64,000 bases of DNA from Xestospongia muta (GCA_963693285.1 OY848917.1:12090192-12154191), one strand, 5' to 3'. Counted from the stretch's first letter, positions 1 to 15,600 are shown. Numbers and translations are program-made. Notes: generated by a model not told the origin, from the sequence alone.

Positions 1-3000
1 GAAATACAATTAGAATTTATACTATATAAAATTGCACTTACAGACTATTATATTGTGAAGGACACATTCAGATCACAAGTAATCACAGCATCATAAATAT
101 ATAGAGAAAAGCAATAGAGTAAATAAAATAAAAACATTGGATTGAAATACAATTAGAATTTATATTATATTAAATTGCACTTACAGACTATTATATTGTA
201 AAGGACACATTCAGATCACAAATAATAACAGCATCATAAATATATAGAGAAAAACAATAGAGTAAATAAAATAAAAACATTGGATTGAAATACAATTAGA
301 ATTTATACTATATTAAATTTCACTTACAAACTATTATATTGTAAAGGACACATTCAGATCACAAGTAATAACATGCATCATCATAAATGTGAAAAAAAGC
401 AACAGAGAAAATAAAAAAAACATTGGATTGAAATACAATTAGAATTTATACTATATTAAATTGCATTTACCTCCTATTATATTGTAAAGGACACATTCAG
501 ATCACAAGTAATCACAACATCATAAATATATAGAGAAAAGCAAAAGATTAAAAAATTAAAAACATTGGATTGAAATACACTTAGAATTTATACTATATTA
601 AATTGCACTTACAGACTATTATATTGTAAAGTAACATTCAGATCACAAATAATCACAGCATCATAAAAATATAACGAAAAGCAATAGAGTAAATAAAATA
701 AAAACATTGGATTGAAATACAATTAGAATTTATACTATATTCAATTGCACTTAGAAACTATTATATTGTGAAGGACACATTCAGATCACAAGTCATCACA
801 GCATCATAAATATATATACAAAAGCAATAAAGTAAAAACATTGGATTGAAATACACCTAGAATTTATACTATATTAAATTGCATTTACCTTCTATTATAA
901 TGTAAAGGACACATTCAGATCACAAGTAATCACAGGTCATAAATATATAGAGAAAAGCAATAGAGTAAATAAAATAAAAACATTGGATTGAAATACAATT
1001 AGAATTTATACTATATTAAATTTCACTTACAAACTATTATATTGTAAAGGATACATTCAGATCACAAGTAATCACAGCATCATAAATATATAGAGAAAAG
1101 CAATAGAGTAAATAACATAAAAAGATTGCATTGAAATACACTTAGAATTTATACGATATTAAATTGCACTTACAAACTATTTTATTGTAAAGGACACATT
1201 CAGATCACAAGTAATCATAGCATCATAAATGTGAAAAACAAGGAAAAGAGTTAATAAAAAGGAAAAAATTGGATTGAAATACACTTAGAATTTATACTAT
1301 ATTTAATTGCACTTACAATCTATTATATTGTAAAGGACACATTCAGATCACAAGTAATAACAGCATCATAAATATATAAAGAAAAGCAATAGAATAAAAT
1401 TAAATAAAAACATTGGATTGAAATACACTTAGAATTTATACTATATTAAATTGCACTTACCTCCTGTTATGTTGTAAAGGATACATTCAGATCACAAGTA
1501 ATCACAGCATCATAAATATATAGAGATAAGCAATAGAGTAAATAAAAAAAACATTGGATTGAAATACACTTAGAATTTATACTATATTAAATTGCACTTA
1601 CCTCCTGTTATGTTGTAAAGGATACATTCAGATCACAAGTAATCACAGTATCATAAATACATAGAGAAAAGCAATAGAGTAAAATTAAATAAAAACATTG
1701 GATTGAAATACACTTAGAATTTATACTATATCAAATTGCACTTACAATCTATATATTGCAAAGGACACATTCAGATCACAAGTAATCACAGCATCATAAA
1801 CATATAGACAAAAGCAATAGAGTAAATAAAATAAAAACATTGGATTGAAATACAATTAGAATTTATATTATATTAAATTGCACTTACCTCCTATTATATT
1901 GTAAAGGATACATTCAGATCACAAGTAATCACAGCATCATAAATATATAGAGAAAAGCAATAGAGTAAATAAAATAAAAACATTGGATTGAAATACACTT
2001 AGAATTTATATTATATTAAATTGCACTTACCTTCTATTATATTGTAAAAGACACATTCAGATCACAAATAATCACAGCATCATAAATATAAAGACAAAAG
2101 AAATAGAGTAAATAAAATAAAAACATTGGATTGAAATACAATTAGAATTTATACTATATTAAATTTCACTTACAAACTATTATATTGTAAAGGACACATT
2201 CAGATCACAAGTAATAACATGCATCATCATAAATGTGAAAAAAAGCAACAGAGAAAATAAAAAAAACATTGGATTGAAATACAATTAGAATTTATACTAT
2301 ATTAAATTGCACTTACAGACTATTATATTGTAAAGGACACATTCAGATCACAAGTAATCACAACATCATAAATATATAGAGAAAAGCAAAAGAGTAAAAA
2401 ATTAAAAACATTGGATTGAAATACACTTAGAATTTATACTATATTAAATTTCACTTACAGGCTATTATATTGTAAAGTAACATTCAGATCACAAATAATC
2501 ACAGCATCATAAAAATATAGCGAAAAGCAATAGAGTAAATAAAATAAAAACATTGGATTGAAATACAATTAGAATTTATACTATATTAAATTGCACTTAC
2601 TAACTATTATATTGTAAAGGACACATTCAGATCACAAGTAATAACAGCATCATAAATATATAGAGAAAAGCAATAGAATAAATAAAATAAAAACATTGGA
2701 TTGAAATACAATTAGAATTTATACTATATTAAATTGCACTTACAGACTATTATATTGTAAAGGACAAATTCAGATCACAAGTAATCACAGCATCATAAAT
2801 ATTTAGAGAAAAGTAATAGAATAAATAAAATAAAAACATTGGATTGAAATACACTTAGAATTTATACTATATTCAATTGCACTTATATCCTATTATATTG
2901 TAAAGTACACATTCAGATCACAAATAATCACAGCATCATAAATATATAGAGAAAAGCAATAGAGTAAATAAAATAAAAACATTGGATTGAAATACAATTA

Positions 3001-3690
3001 GATTTTATACTATATTAAATTGCACTTACAGACTATTATATTGTGAAGGACACATTCAGATCACAAGTAATCACAGCATCATAAATATATAGAGAAAAGA
3101 AATAGAATAAATAAAATAAAAACATTGGATTGAAATATAATTAGAATTTATATTATATTAAATTGCACTTACAGACTATTATATTGTCAAGGATACATTC
3201 AGATCACAAGTAATCACAGCATCATAAATATATAGAGATAAGCAATAGAGTAAATAAAATAAAAACATTGGATTGAAATACACTTAGAATTTATACTATA
3301 TTAAATTGCACTTACAAACTATTATATTATAAAGGACACATTCAGATCACAAGTAATCACAGCATCATGAATATATAGAGAAAAGCAATAGAATAAAATT
3401 AAATAAAAACATTGGATTGCAATACGCTTAGAATTTATACTATATTAAATTCCACTTACAAACTATTATATTGTAAAAGACACATTCAGATCACAAGTAA
3501 TCACAGCATCATAAATATAACGAGAAAAACAATAGAGTAAAATTAAATAAAAACATTGGATTGAAATACACTTTGAATTTATACTATATTAAATTGCATT
3601 TACAGACTGTTATATTGTAAAGGACACATTACAGATCATAAGTAATAACAGCATCATAATTATGGAAAGAAAAAATCATGTTTTCAAGTA
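1..3690. repeat. 143-bp satellite array 1 (about 25 units)
   Basis: Head-to-tail units of about 143 bp. The anchor GAAATACAATTAGAATTTAT starts at 1, 144 and 287 and recurs to about 3580. Units differ by point changes and small indels, and variant classes recur (CTCC, AGAC or AAAC before TATTATATTG). The array lies inside the ankyrin gene, probably in the intron after exon A4, and starts before the window. No open reading frame spans it. Confidence 0.95.
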
Positions 3691-6600
3691 TCGTTATTTT
3701 AATATATATAGTACATGTCTTTGATAACTTACATATAATTGCTGTTAATGTGTACAGAGATGCAACAATTAAGTCATGGTAAACATAATGAAAAACTAAG
3801 GGGAGATTTTATTTATAATAGCTACAACTTTTTCTTAAGCTAGTCAACACAAACCCAACTACTGAGTCTCTGTGGCTACTATGTAGGAATATTCATACTA
3901 GCATTACTACTTTCAGCTTTTTTACTTCTCTGTCTTATTTCTTGTATCATAATGTCTATCCTATGTTTTCTTTAATAGTTAATATCTATTCATTCGCACA
4001 GATTAATACACTACAGTGAAACATACTCATTCTTGTTATCTTAATTACCTTAGTAACAATATTTATGTCAGCATTATGGTTGACTAATACTTCAACAATC
4101 TTTGTATGTCCTTCAAAACTTGCATAATGAAGAGCTGCCCATCCAGACTATTGTAATAACAAACAAAACAATAACTGTCAAATTAGACCACTACATAATT
4201 TTTAGTTGTCCTCCTAAATTGTCATGATAAATATATCATATATAACATGTCATCGTTATCTATTGATTTGTGTCCAATAAGTAAGAAAATTTATCACTGC
4301 ACATTGTCAAAACATTATACTTTTTCCTAATATTATGACCAGTGCTTTGTAGCCTGTTCTTCTTCTAATATTCATTTTATTTAACATATCATTAAAGACA
4401 ATAATTCAACCTTAACAGTATCACAACAATTACAATATTATCATAATTAACAACTGTTTTTAAGGAAAATTAACTTCCATTTGAACTTCCATTTTATTTT
4501 TAGCTACTTGTTGTATGTACATGACTACTTACTTTGTTAACAACTTCTAGATTGGCTCCTTTCTGTGTTAAAATCAAAACAACATCTTTGTATCCCTTCT
4601 TTGCTGCTAACATAACAGGAGTAGATCCTTCCTAAACACATTATAATAAACCATTAATGTGAACCAAGACAACATATCGAAACAGTTGGATATTATCAAT
4701 GTTATTACTGTTATATATGTATTATATCACTATACTAGTAACTTTACAAACTAAGACAACATTATCTTATCGCTATAATCATTTTTAAACTAAAAAAACT
4801 CTTAATAATTCTTACAATAATGCTACCAATATAAATAACACTCAGCAAGACAGACATAATCATTATATCATAATAGACACTTTTTGCTTAAAAATTTTTT
4901 TATGTATACTATTATAAATATAAATTTGACAATTAACAGTAATGTGTAGCAATAACAAAAGTTACTAATTCTTAGTAGTCTAGAGAATAAGCTAGCATCC
5001 CTTACAAAGACATTCAACTCACATAGTTATGAGAGAAGGCTTCCAACAAAATTTAATACTTATTCATAATTCAAACAGAACAAATACAACAAATCTCTTA
5101 TTTACCACAATGACAAAACACATGTACAAATGTTATATCACACTTACCAACTATTGTATAGTAAAGGACATATACAGATTGCAAGTAATCACAGCATTGT
5201 AACACCAAAAAGAAAAAAAGAACAATAGAGTAAATAAAAAGAAAAACATTTGATTGAAATATAAGTCTACACTTAGAAATTATACTATATTAAATTGTAC
5301 TTACCTCCTATTATATTACAAAGGACACATTCAGATCACAAGTAATCACAGCATTATAAATATATATACAGAAAGCAATAGAGTAAATAAAATAAAAACA
5401 TTGGATTGAAATACATTTAGAATTTATATTGTTTTAAAATGTACTTACCTCCTATTATATTACAAAGGACATATTCAGGTCACAAGTAATCAAACCATCA
5501 TAAATATATAAAGAAAAGCAAAAGAGTAAATGAAATAAAAACATTGGATGGAAATACACCTAAAATTTATACTATATTAAATTGTGCTTGCCTTCTATTA
5601 TATTGTAAAGGACACGTTCAGATCACAAGTAATTACAACATCAAAAATGTGAAATGAAAGGCGATAGAGTTATTAAAAAGGAAAACATTGGATTGAAATA
5701 CATTTAGAATTTATACTATATTAAATTGCACTTACCTCCTATTATATTGTGAAGGACACATTCAGATCACAAGTCATCACAGCATCATAAATATATATAC
5801 AAAAGCAATAAAGTAAAAACATTGGATTGAAATACACCTAGAGTTTATACTATATTAAATTGCATTTACCTTCTGTTATAATGTAAAGGACACATTCAGA
5901 TCACAAGTAATCACAGGTCATAAATATATAGAGAAAAGCAATAGAGTAAATAAAATAAAAACATTGGATTGAAATACAATTAGAATTTATACTATATTAA
6001 ATTTCACTTACAAACTATTATATTGTAAAGGACACATTCAGATCACAAGTAATCACAGCATCATAAATATATAGAGAAAAGCAATAGAGTGAATAACATA
6101 AAAAGATTGCATTGAAATACACTTAGAATTTATACGATATTAAATTGCACTTACAAACTATTTTATTGTAAAGGACACATTCAGATCACAAGTAATCATA
6201 GCATCATAAATGTGAAAAACAAGGAAAAGAGTTAATAAAAAGGAAAAAATTGGATTGAAATACACTTAGAATTTATACTATATTTAATTGCACTTACCTC
6301 CTGTTATGTTGTAAAGGATACATTCAGATCACAAGTAATCACAGCATCATAAATATATAGAGATAAGCAATAGAGTAAATAAAAAAAACATTGGATTGAA
6401 ATACACTTAGAATTTATACTATAATTATTTGCATTTACCAACTATTATATTGTAAAGGACACATTCAGATCACAAGTAATCACAGTATCATAAATACATA
6501 GAGAAAAGCAATAGAGTAAAATTAAATAAAAACATTGGATTGAAATACTCTTAGAATTTATACTATATTAAATTGCACTTACAATCTATATATTGCAAAG

Positions 6601-9600
6601 GACACATTCAGATCACAAGTAATCACAGCATCATAAATATATAAAGAAAAGCAATAGAATAAAATTAAATAAAAACATTGGATTGAAATACTCTTAGAAT
6701 TTATACTATATTAAATTGCACTTACCTCCTGTTATGTTGTAAAGGATACATTCAGATCACAAGTAATCACAACATCATAAATATATAGAGATAAGCAATA
6801 GAGTAAATAAAAAAAACATTGGATTGAAATACACTTAGAATTTATACTATATTAATTTGCATTTACCAACTATTATATTGTAAAGGACACATTCAGATCA
6901 CAAGTAATCACAGTATCATAAATACATAGAGAAAAGCAATAGAGTAAAATTAAATAAAAACATTGGATTGAAATACTCTTAGAATTTATACTATATTAAA
7001 TTGCACTTAAAATCTATATATTGCAAAGGACACATTCAGATCACAAGTAATCATAGCATCATAAACATATAGACAAAAGCAATAGAGTAAATAAAATAAA
7101 AACATTGGATTGAAATACAATTAGAATTTATATTATATTAAATTGCACTTACCTCCTATTATATTGTAAAGGATGCATTCAGATCACAAGTAATCACAGC
7201 ATCATAAATATATAGAGAAAAGCAATAGAGTAAATAAAATAAAAACATTGGATTGAAATACACTTAAAATTTATATTATATTAAATTGCACTTACCTTCT
7301 ATTATATTGTAAAAGACACATTCAGATCACAAATAATCACAGCATCATAAATATAAAGACAAAAGAAATAGAGTAAATAAAATAAAAACATTGGATTGAA
7401 ATACAATTAGAATTTATATTATATTAAATTGCACTTACAGACTATTATATTGTAAAGGACACATTCAGATCACAAATAATAACAGCATCATAAATATATA
7501 GAGAAAAACAATAGAGTAAATAAAACAAAAACATTGGATTGAAATACAATTAGAATATATATTATATTAAATTGCACTTAGAGACTATTATATTGTAAAG
7601 GACACATTCAGATCACAAATAACAGTAGCATCATAAATATATAGAGAAAAACAATAGAGTAAATAAAATAAAAACATTGGATTGAAATACACTTAGAAGT
7701 TCTTGTATCATAATGTCTATCCTATGTTTTCTTCAATAGTTAATATCTATTCATTCACACAGATTAATACACTACAGTAAAACATACTCAATCTTGTTAT
7801 CTTAATTACCTTAGTAACAATATTTATGTCAGCATTATGGTTGACTAATACTTCAACAATCTTTGTATGTCCTTCACAACTTGCATAATGAAGAGCTGCC
7901 CATCCAGACTATTGTAATAACAAACAAAACAATAACTGTCAAATTAGACAACTACATAATTTTTAGTTGTCCTCCTTAATTGTCATGATAAATATATCAT
8001 ATATAACATGTCATCATCATCTATTGATTTGTGTCCAATAAGTAAGAAAATTTATCACTGCACGTTGTCAAAACATTATACTTTTTCCTAATATTATGAT
8101 CAGTGCTTTGTCGCCTGTTTTCCTTCCAATACTCATTTTATTTAACATATCATTAAAGACAATAATTCTACCTTAACAGTATTACAACAATTACAATATT
8201 ATCATAATTAATAACTGTTTTTAAGGAAAATGAACTTCCTTTTGAACTTCCATTTTATTTTTAGCTACTTGTTGTATGTACATAACTACTTACTTCGTTA
8301 ACAACTTCTAAATTTGCTCCTTTCTGTGTTAAAATCAAAACAACATCTTTGTATCCCTTCTTTGCTGCTAACATAACAGGAGTAGATCCCGTCTAAATAT
8401 ATTATAATAAACCATTAATGTGAACCAAGACAACATATCGAAACAGTTGGATATTATCAATGTTATTACTGTTATATATGTATTATATCACTATACTAGT
8501 AACTTTACAAACTAAGACAACACTATCTTTATCACAATAATCATTTTTAAACTAAAAAACTCTCAATAATTCTTACAATAATGTTAATAATATATATAAC
8601 ACTCAGCAAGACAAACATAATCATTATATCATAATAGACACTTTTTGCTTAAAAATTTTTGCATAAATACTTTTCTAAATAAACTATTATAAATATAAAT
8701 TTGACAATTAACAGTAATGTGTAGCAATAACAAAGTTACTAATTCTTAGTAGCCTAGAGGATGAGCTAGCATCCCTTACAAAGACATTCAACTCACATAG
8801 TTATAAGAGAAGGCTTACAACAAAATTTAATACTTATTCATAATTCAAACAAAACAAATACAACAAATACCTTCTTTACCACAATGACAAAACACATGTA
8901 CAAAAGTTATATCACACTTACCAACTAAAGTATAGTAAAGACATACACAGATTGCAAATAATCACAGCATTGTAATACCAAAAAGAAAAAAATAACAAAA
9001 GAGTAAATAAAACAGAAAGCATTAGATTGAAATATAAGTCTACACTTAGAATTTATACGATATTAAATTGTACTTACCTCCTATTATATTACAAAGGACA
9101 CGTTCAGATCACAAGTAATCACAGCATTATAAATATATATATAGAAAGCAATAGAGTAAATAAAATAAAAACATTGGATTGAAATACAATTAGAATTTAT
9201 ACTATATTAAATTGCACTTAGAAACTATTATATTGTAAAGGACACATTCAGATCACAAGTAAATAAAAGTAAATAAAATTAAAACATTGGATTGTAATAC
9301 ATTTAAAATTTATACTATATTAAATTGCACTTACATCCTATTATATTGTATAGGACACACAAGTAATCACAGCATCATAAATATATATAGAGAAAAGCAA
9401 TAAAGTAAAATTTAATAAAAACATTGGATCAAAATCCACATAGAATTTATACTATATTAAATTCCACTTACTTTCTATTATATTGTAAAGGACACATTCA
9501 GATCACAAGTAAATAAAAGTAAATAAAATTAAAACATTGGATTGTAATACATTTAAAATCTATACTATATTAAATTGCACTTACATCCTATTATATTGTA

Positions 9601-12600
9601 TAGGACACACAAGTAATCACAGCATCATAAATATATAGAAAAAAGCGATAGAGTAAAATTTAATAAAAACATTGGGTTGAAATACAATTAGAATTTATAC
9701 TATATTAAACTGCACTTACAAACTATTATATTGTAAAAGACACATTCAGATCACAAGTAATCACAGCATCATAAATATATAGAGAAAAGCAATAGAGTAA
9801 ATAAAATAAAAACATTGGATTGAAATACAATTAAAATTTATACTATATTAAATTTCACTTACCTTCTATTATATTGTAAAGGACACATTCAGATCACAAG
9901 TAATCACAGCATCATAAACATACAGAGAAAAGCAATAGAGTAAAATTAAATAAAAACATCGGATTGAAATGCACTTAGAATTTATACAATATTAAATTCC
10001 ATTTACCTTCTATTATATTGTAAAAGACACAATCAGATCACAAGTAATCACAGCATCATAAATATATATAGAGAATAGCAATAAAGTAAAATTTAATAAA
10101 AACATTGGATCGAAATCCACATAGAATTTATACTATATTAAATTCCACTTACCTTCTATTATATTGTAAAGGACACATTCAGATCACAAGTAATCACAGC
10201 ACCATAAATATATAGAGAAAAGCAATAGAGTAAATAAAATAAAAACATTAGATTGAAATACAATTAGAATTTGTACTATATTAAATTCCACTTACCTTCT
10301 ATTATATTGTAAAAGACACATTTCAGATCACAAGTAATCACAGCATCATAAATATATAGAGATAAGCAATAGAGTAAATAAAATAAAAACATTGGATTGA
10401 AATACACTTAGAATTTATACTATATTAAATTGCACTTACAGACTATTATATTGTAAAAGACACATTCAGATCACAAGTAATCACAGCGTCATAAATATAT
10501 AGAGAAAAGCAATAGAGTAAATAAAATTTTAAAAATTGGATTGAAGTACACTTAGAATTTATACTATATTAAAATGCATTTACCGACTATTATATTGTAA
10601 AGGACATATTCAGATCACAAGTAATCACAGCATCATAAATATATAGAGAAAAGCAATAGAGTAAAATTAAATAAAAACATTGGATTGAAATACAATTACA
10701 ATTTATACCATATTAAATTGCATTTACCAACTATTATATTGTGAAGGACAATTCAGATCACAAGTAATCACAGCATCATAAATATAGAGATAAGCAATAG
10801 AGTAAATAAAATAAAAACGTTGGATTTGAATACAATTAGAATTTATACTATATTAAATTGCACTTACAAACTATTATATTGTAAAGGACACATTCAGATC
10901 ACAAGTCATCACAGCATCATAAATATATAGAGAAAAGCAATAGAGTAAATAAAATAAAAACATTGGATTGAAATACACTTAGAATTTATACTATATTAAA
11001 ATGCATTTACCAACTATTATATTGTAAAGGACATATTCAGATCACAAGTAATCACAGCATCATAAATATATAGAGAAAAGCAATAGAGTAAAATTAAATA
11101 AAAACATTGGATTGAAATACAATTAGAATTTATACTATATTAAATTGCATTTACCAACTATTATATTGTAAAGGACACATTCAGATCACAAGTAATCACA
11201 ACATCATAAATAATTAGAGAAAAGAAATAGAGTAAATAAAATAAAAACATTGGATTGAAATACACTTAGAATTTATACTATATTAAATTGCATTTACCTT
11301 CTATTATGTTGTAAAGGACACATTCAGATCACAAGCAATCACAGCATCATAAATATATAGAGAAAAACAATAGAGTAAATAAAATAAAAACATTGGATTG
11401 AAATACTCTTAGAATTTATACTATATTAAATTGCATTTACAGACTGTTATATTGTAAAGGACATATTTTAGATCACAAGTAATAACAGCATCATAATTAT
11501 GGAAAGACAAAATCATGTTTTCAAGTATCGTTATTTTAATATTTATAGTACTTGTCATTGTTAACTTACATATAATTGTTGTTACTGTGTACAGAGATGC
11601 AACAATTAAGTCATGGTAAACATAATGAAAAACTAAGGGGAGATTTTATTTATAATAGCTACAACTTTTTCTTAAGCTAGTCAACACAAACCCAACTACT
11701 GAGTCTCTGTGGCTACTATGTAGGAATATTCATACTAGCATTACTACCTTCAACGTTTTTACTTCTCTGTCTTATTTCTTGTATCATAATGTCTATCCTA
11801 TGTTTTCTTTAATTAATAGTTAATATCTATTTATTCACACAGATTAATACACAACATACTCATTCTTGTTATCTTAATTACCTTAGTAACGATATTTATG
11901 TTAGCATTATGGTTGACTAATACTTCAACAATCTTTGTATGTCCTTCAAAACTTGCATAATGAAGAGCTGCCCATCCAGACTATTGTAATAACAAACAAA
12001 ACAATAACTGTCAAATTAGACAACTACATAATTTTTAGTTGTCCTCCTTAATTGTCATGATAAATATATCATATATAACATGTCATCGTTATCTATTGAT
12101 TTGTGTCCAATAAGTAAGAAAATTTATCACTGCACATTGTCAAAACATTATACTTTTTCCTAATATTATGACCAGTGCTTTGTAGCCTGTTCTTCTTCTA
12201 ATACTCATTTTATTTAACATATCATTAAAGACAATAATTCAACCTTAACAGTATCACAACAATTACAATATTATCATAATTAACAACTGTTTTTAAGGAA
12301 AATTAACTTCCATTTGAACTTCCATTTTATTTTTAGCTACTTGTTGTATGTACATGACTACTTACTTTGTTAACAACTTCTAGATTGGCTCCTTTCTGTG
12401 TTAAAATCAAAACAACATCTTTGTATCCCTTCTTTGCTGCTAACATAACAGGAGTAGATCCTTCCTAAACACATTATAATAAACCATTAATGTGAACCAA
12501 GACAACATATCGAAACAGTTGGATATTATCAATGTTATTACTGTTATATATGTATTATATCACTATACTAGTAACTTTACAAACTAAGACAACATTATCT

Positions 12601-15600
12601 TATCGCTATAATCATTTTTAAACTAAAAAAACTCTTAATAATTCTTACAATAATGCTACCAATATAAATAACACTCAGCAAGACAGACATAATCATTATA
12701 TCATAATAGACACTTTTTGCTTAAAAACTTTTTTATGTATACTATTACAAATTTAAATTTGACAATTAACAGTAATATGTAGCAATAACAAAAGTTACTA
12801 ATTCTTAGTAGTCTAGAGAATGAGCTAGCATCCCTTACAAAGACATACAACTCACATAGTTATAAGAGAAGGCTTCCAACAAAATTTAATACTTATTCAT
12901 AATTCAAACAGAACAAATACAACAAATCTCTTATTTACCACAATGACAAAACACATGTACAAATGTTATATCACACTTATCAACTATTGTATATTAAAGG
13001 ACATATACAGATTGCAAGTAATCACAGCATTGTAACACCAAAAAGAAAAAAAAGAACAATAGAGTAAATAAAAAGAAAAACATTTGATTGAAATATAAGT
13101 CTACACTTAGAATTTATACTATATTAAATTGTACTTACCTCCTATTATATTACAAAGGACACATTCAGATCACAAGTAATCACAGCATTATAAATATATA
13201 TACAGAAAGCAATAGAGTAAATAAAATAAAAACATTGGATTGAAATACATTTAGAATTTATATTGTTTTAAAATGTACTTACCTCCTATTATATTACAAA
13301 GGACATTTTCAGGTCACAAGTAATCAAACCATCATAAATATATAAAGAAAAGCAAAAGAGTAAATGAAATAAAAACATTGGATGGAAATACACCTAAAAT
13401 TTATACTATATTAAATTGTGCTTGCCTTCTATTATATTGTAAAGAACACGTTCAGATCACAAGTAATTACAGCATCAAAAATGTGAAATGAAAGACGATA
13501 GAGTTGTTAAAAAGGAAAACATTGGATTGAAATACATTTAGAATTTATACTATATTAAATTGCACTTACAGACTATTATATTGTAAAGGACAAATTCAGA
13601 TCACAAGCAATCACAACATCATAAATTTTTAGAGAAAAGCAATAGAATAAATAAAATAAAAACATTGGATTGAAATACACTTAGAATATATACTGTGTTA
13701 AATTGCACTTACCTTCTATTATGTTGTAAAGGACACATTCAGATCACAAGTAATCACAACATCATAAATATATAGAGAAAAAGCAATAGAATATAAATAA
13801 AAGAAAACATTGGATTGAAATACACTTAAAATGTTTACTCTAATTCATCACACGTACCTTCTGTTATATCGTTAAGGACACATTCAAGTCACAAGTAAGA
13901 AGAGCATCATAATTAATGAAAGAAGAAAATATCTTTTCAAGTATCATTACTTTAATATTTATAGTACTCGTCATTGTTAACTTACATATAATTACTGTTA
14001 ATTTGTACAGCGATGCAACAATTAAGTCATGGTAAACATAATGAAAAACTAAGGGGAGATTTTATTTACAATAGCCACAACTTTTTTTATTAGGCTAGTC
14101 AACACAAACCCAACTACTGAGTCTCTGTGGCTACTATGTAGGAATATTCATACTAGCATTACTACTTTCAGCTTTTTTATTGTCTGTCTTATTTCTTGTA
14201 TCATAATGTTTATGCTATGTTTTCTTTAATAGTTAATATCTATTCATTCACACAGATTAATACACTACAGTGAAACATACTCATTCTTGTTATCTTAATT
14301 ACCTTAGTAACAAAATTTATGTCAGCATTATGGTTGACTAATACTTCAAGAATGTCTGTATGTCCTTCAAAACTTGCATAATGAAGGGCTGCCCATCCAA
14401 ACTATTGTATTGACAAACAAAATATTAACAGTCAAATTAGACCACTAACATGCTAACATACACTGTAAAAATTGATTTGTTGATTTAACTAATATATTGT
14501 TATACAGGTTACATGTAATAAACTTAATATGATGTGAAAGTAAATGTAACACTGCTTTTATTACTAACATACTACTGTTTGTGCAGCTGTATTGCATTAG
14601 TAGTAAAAACAATGTTATGTTTACTTTTACATTACACTAATTTTTAACCTCGCTGTGCGTGGGCGCATAGCGAGGGTACTGTAGTCTGTTTGTGTGTGTG
14701 TGTGTGTATGTGTGTGTGTGTGTGTGTGTCTGCACTGCCTGTTTTTTTTGAACTGCTATAACTTGGCAACCGAAGCATTAGCAGCTACCAACGTTTAGCA
14801 ACGAATAGAAAAACATGTGGACTTTACAACAGTAGTATCAAGAACATCGTCAAGGAAAACAGAAGCTTAAAACTCGCAAAAGAATTTTCAGGCTGCAGAG
14901 GTCAAGTGCCGTTTCTCGAAAAGTAAAAAACTTAACGTGGAGATTTTTTAGTATGTTGTAAACAATCTCAGAGGAATACGGATCAGCAAGATAGAAGGCC
15001 GTTGGTCGAAGTAATCGTTAGAAAAGTTTTGAAAAATGTTTTGTGGACTTGGAGCAAAGTAACGCATTCAGGAAACGTCTCCAAGCACTGAGAAGACTGC
15101 TACTAATAGATAATATATTGATTTATATTTGTACTACGGGACGTTTCCAAAGAACGTTTATTCTTCAAGTTACAATAAATTTTATATATGAAATATTGAT
15201 ACATTTTAAAGGGTCATGTAAAGACTCAGAGAAACTTTTCATCAGGAAATTAGCACTTAATCTTGCTTGGCAATTGAATGATACTTACTCAGTTACTGCT
15301 TCACAAACATGGCAAAGCTAGAAATCAAGCAACAATTAATGAGCATATACAGAATGACAAAAATTACCATTTTATAACCACACCTTCTGGAATGTTAATA
15401 AATTTTCTTGCAATAACAACATCATAGCTAGGCCTAAGCTGGCATAGAATTTATAAATAACTTAGAAACTACAGCGAGGTTCGGCACTTTAGTGCCTTTC
15501 ATTCTACATGCAACCTGTATAACAATATATTAGTTAAATCAACAAATCAATTTTTACAGTGTAGATTTCATAAAAGTACCTAATCTTCAGCTGTCCACTA

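Larger units (their letters stand above)
3660..5900. repeat. Segmental duplication, copy 1 (partner about 11490-13740)
   Basis: The single-copy-like stretch holding exons A4 and B3, plus the start of array 2, is repeated with only scattered differences 7833 bp to the right (exon A 4049 to 11882, exon B 4533 to 12366). A third, more diverged and partly deleted version lies at about 7696-8905. Intron and exon diverge at similar low levels, so the duplication is recent or has been homogenised. Confidence 0.9.
14461..15561. mobile_element. Nested non-autonomous element with 57-bp terminal inverted repeats and TA target duplication
   Basis: The left end CACTGTAAAAATTGATTTG and the right end are inverted copies over about 57 bp with a single internal mismatch, and both sides are flanked by TA. 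A TA target duplication with long inverted repeats fits a Tc1/mariner-type non-autonomous element. A second imperfect inverted pair lies at about 14530-14636. No transposase reading frame is seen. It sits in the ankyrin intron between exon 2 and exon A1. Confidence 0.8.

Noticed and set aside
1..13905. Regular repeats resembling a CRISPR array
   Set aside because: The unit is 143 bp and repeated in full with no unique spacers of constant length, and the setting is a eukaryotic gene with introns. It is a satellite.
15043..15321. 92-codon plus-strand frame
   Set aside because: Lies inside the inner nested element, opens without an ATG (GTG at the start), and shows no domain. Probably chance.
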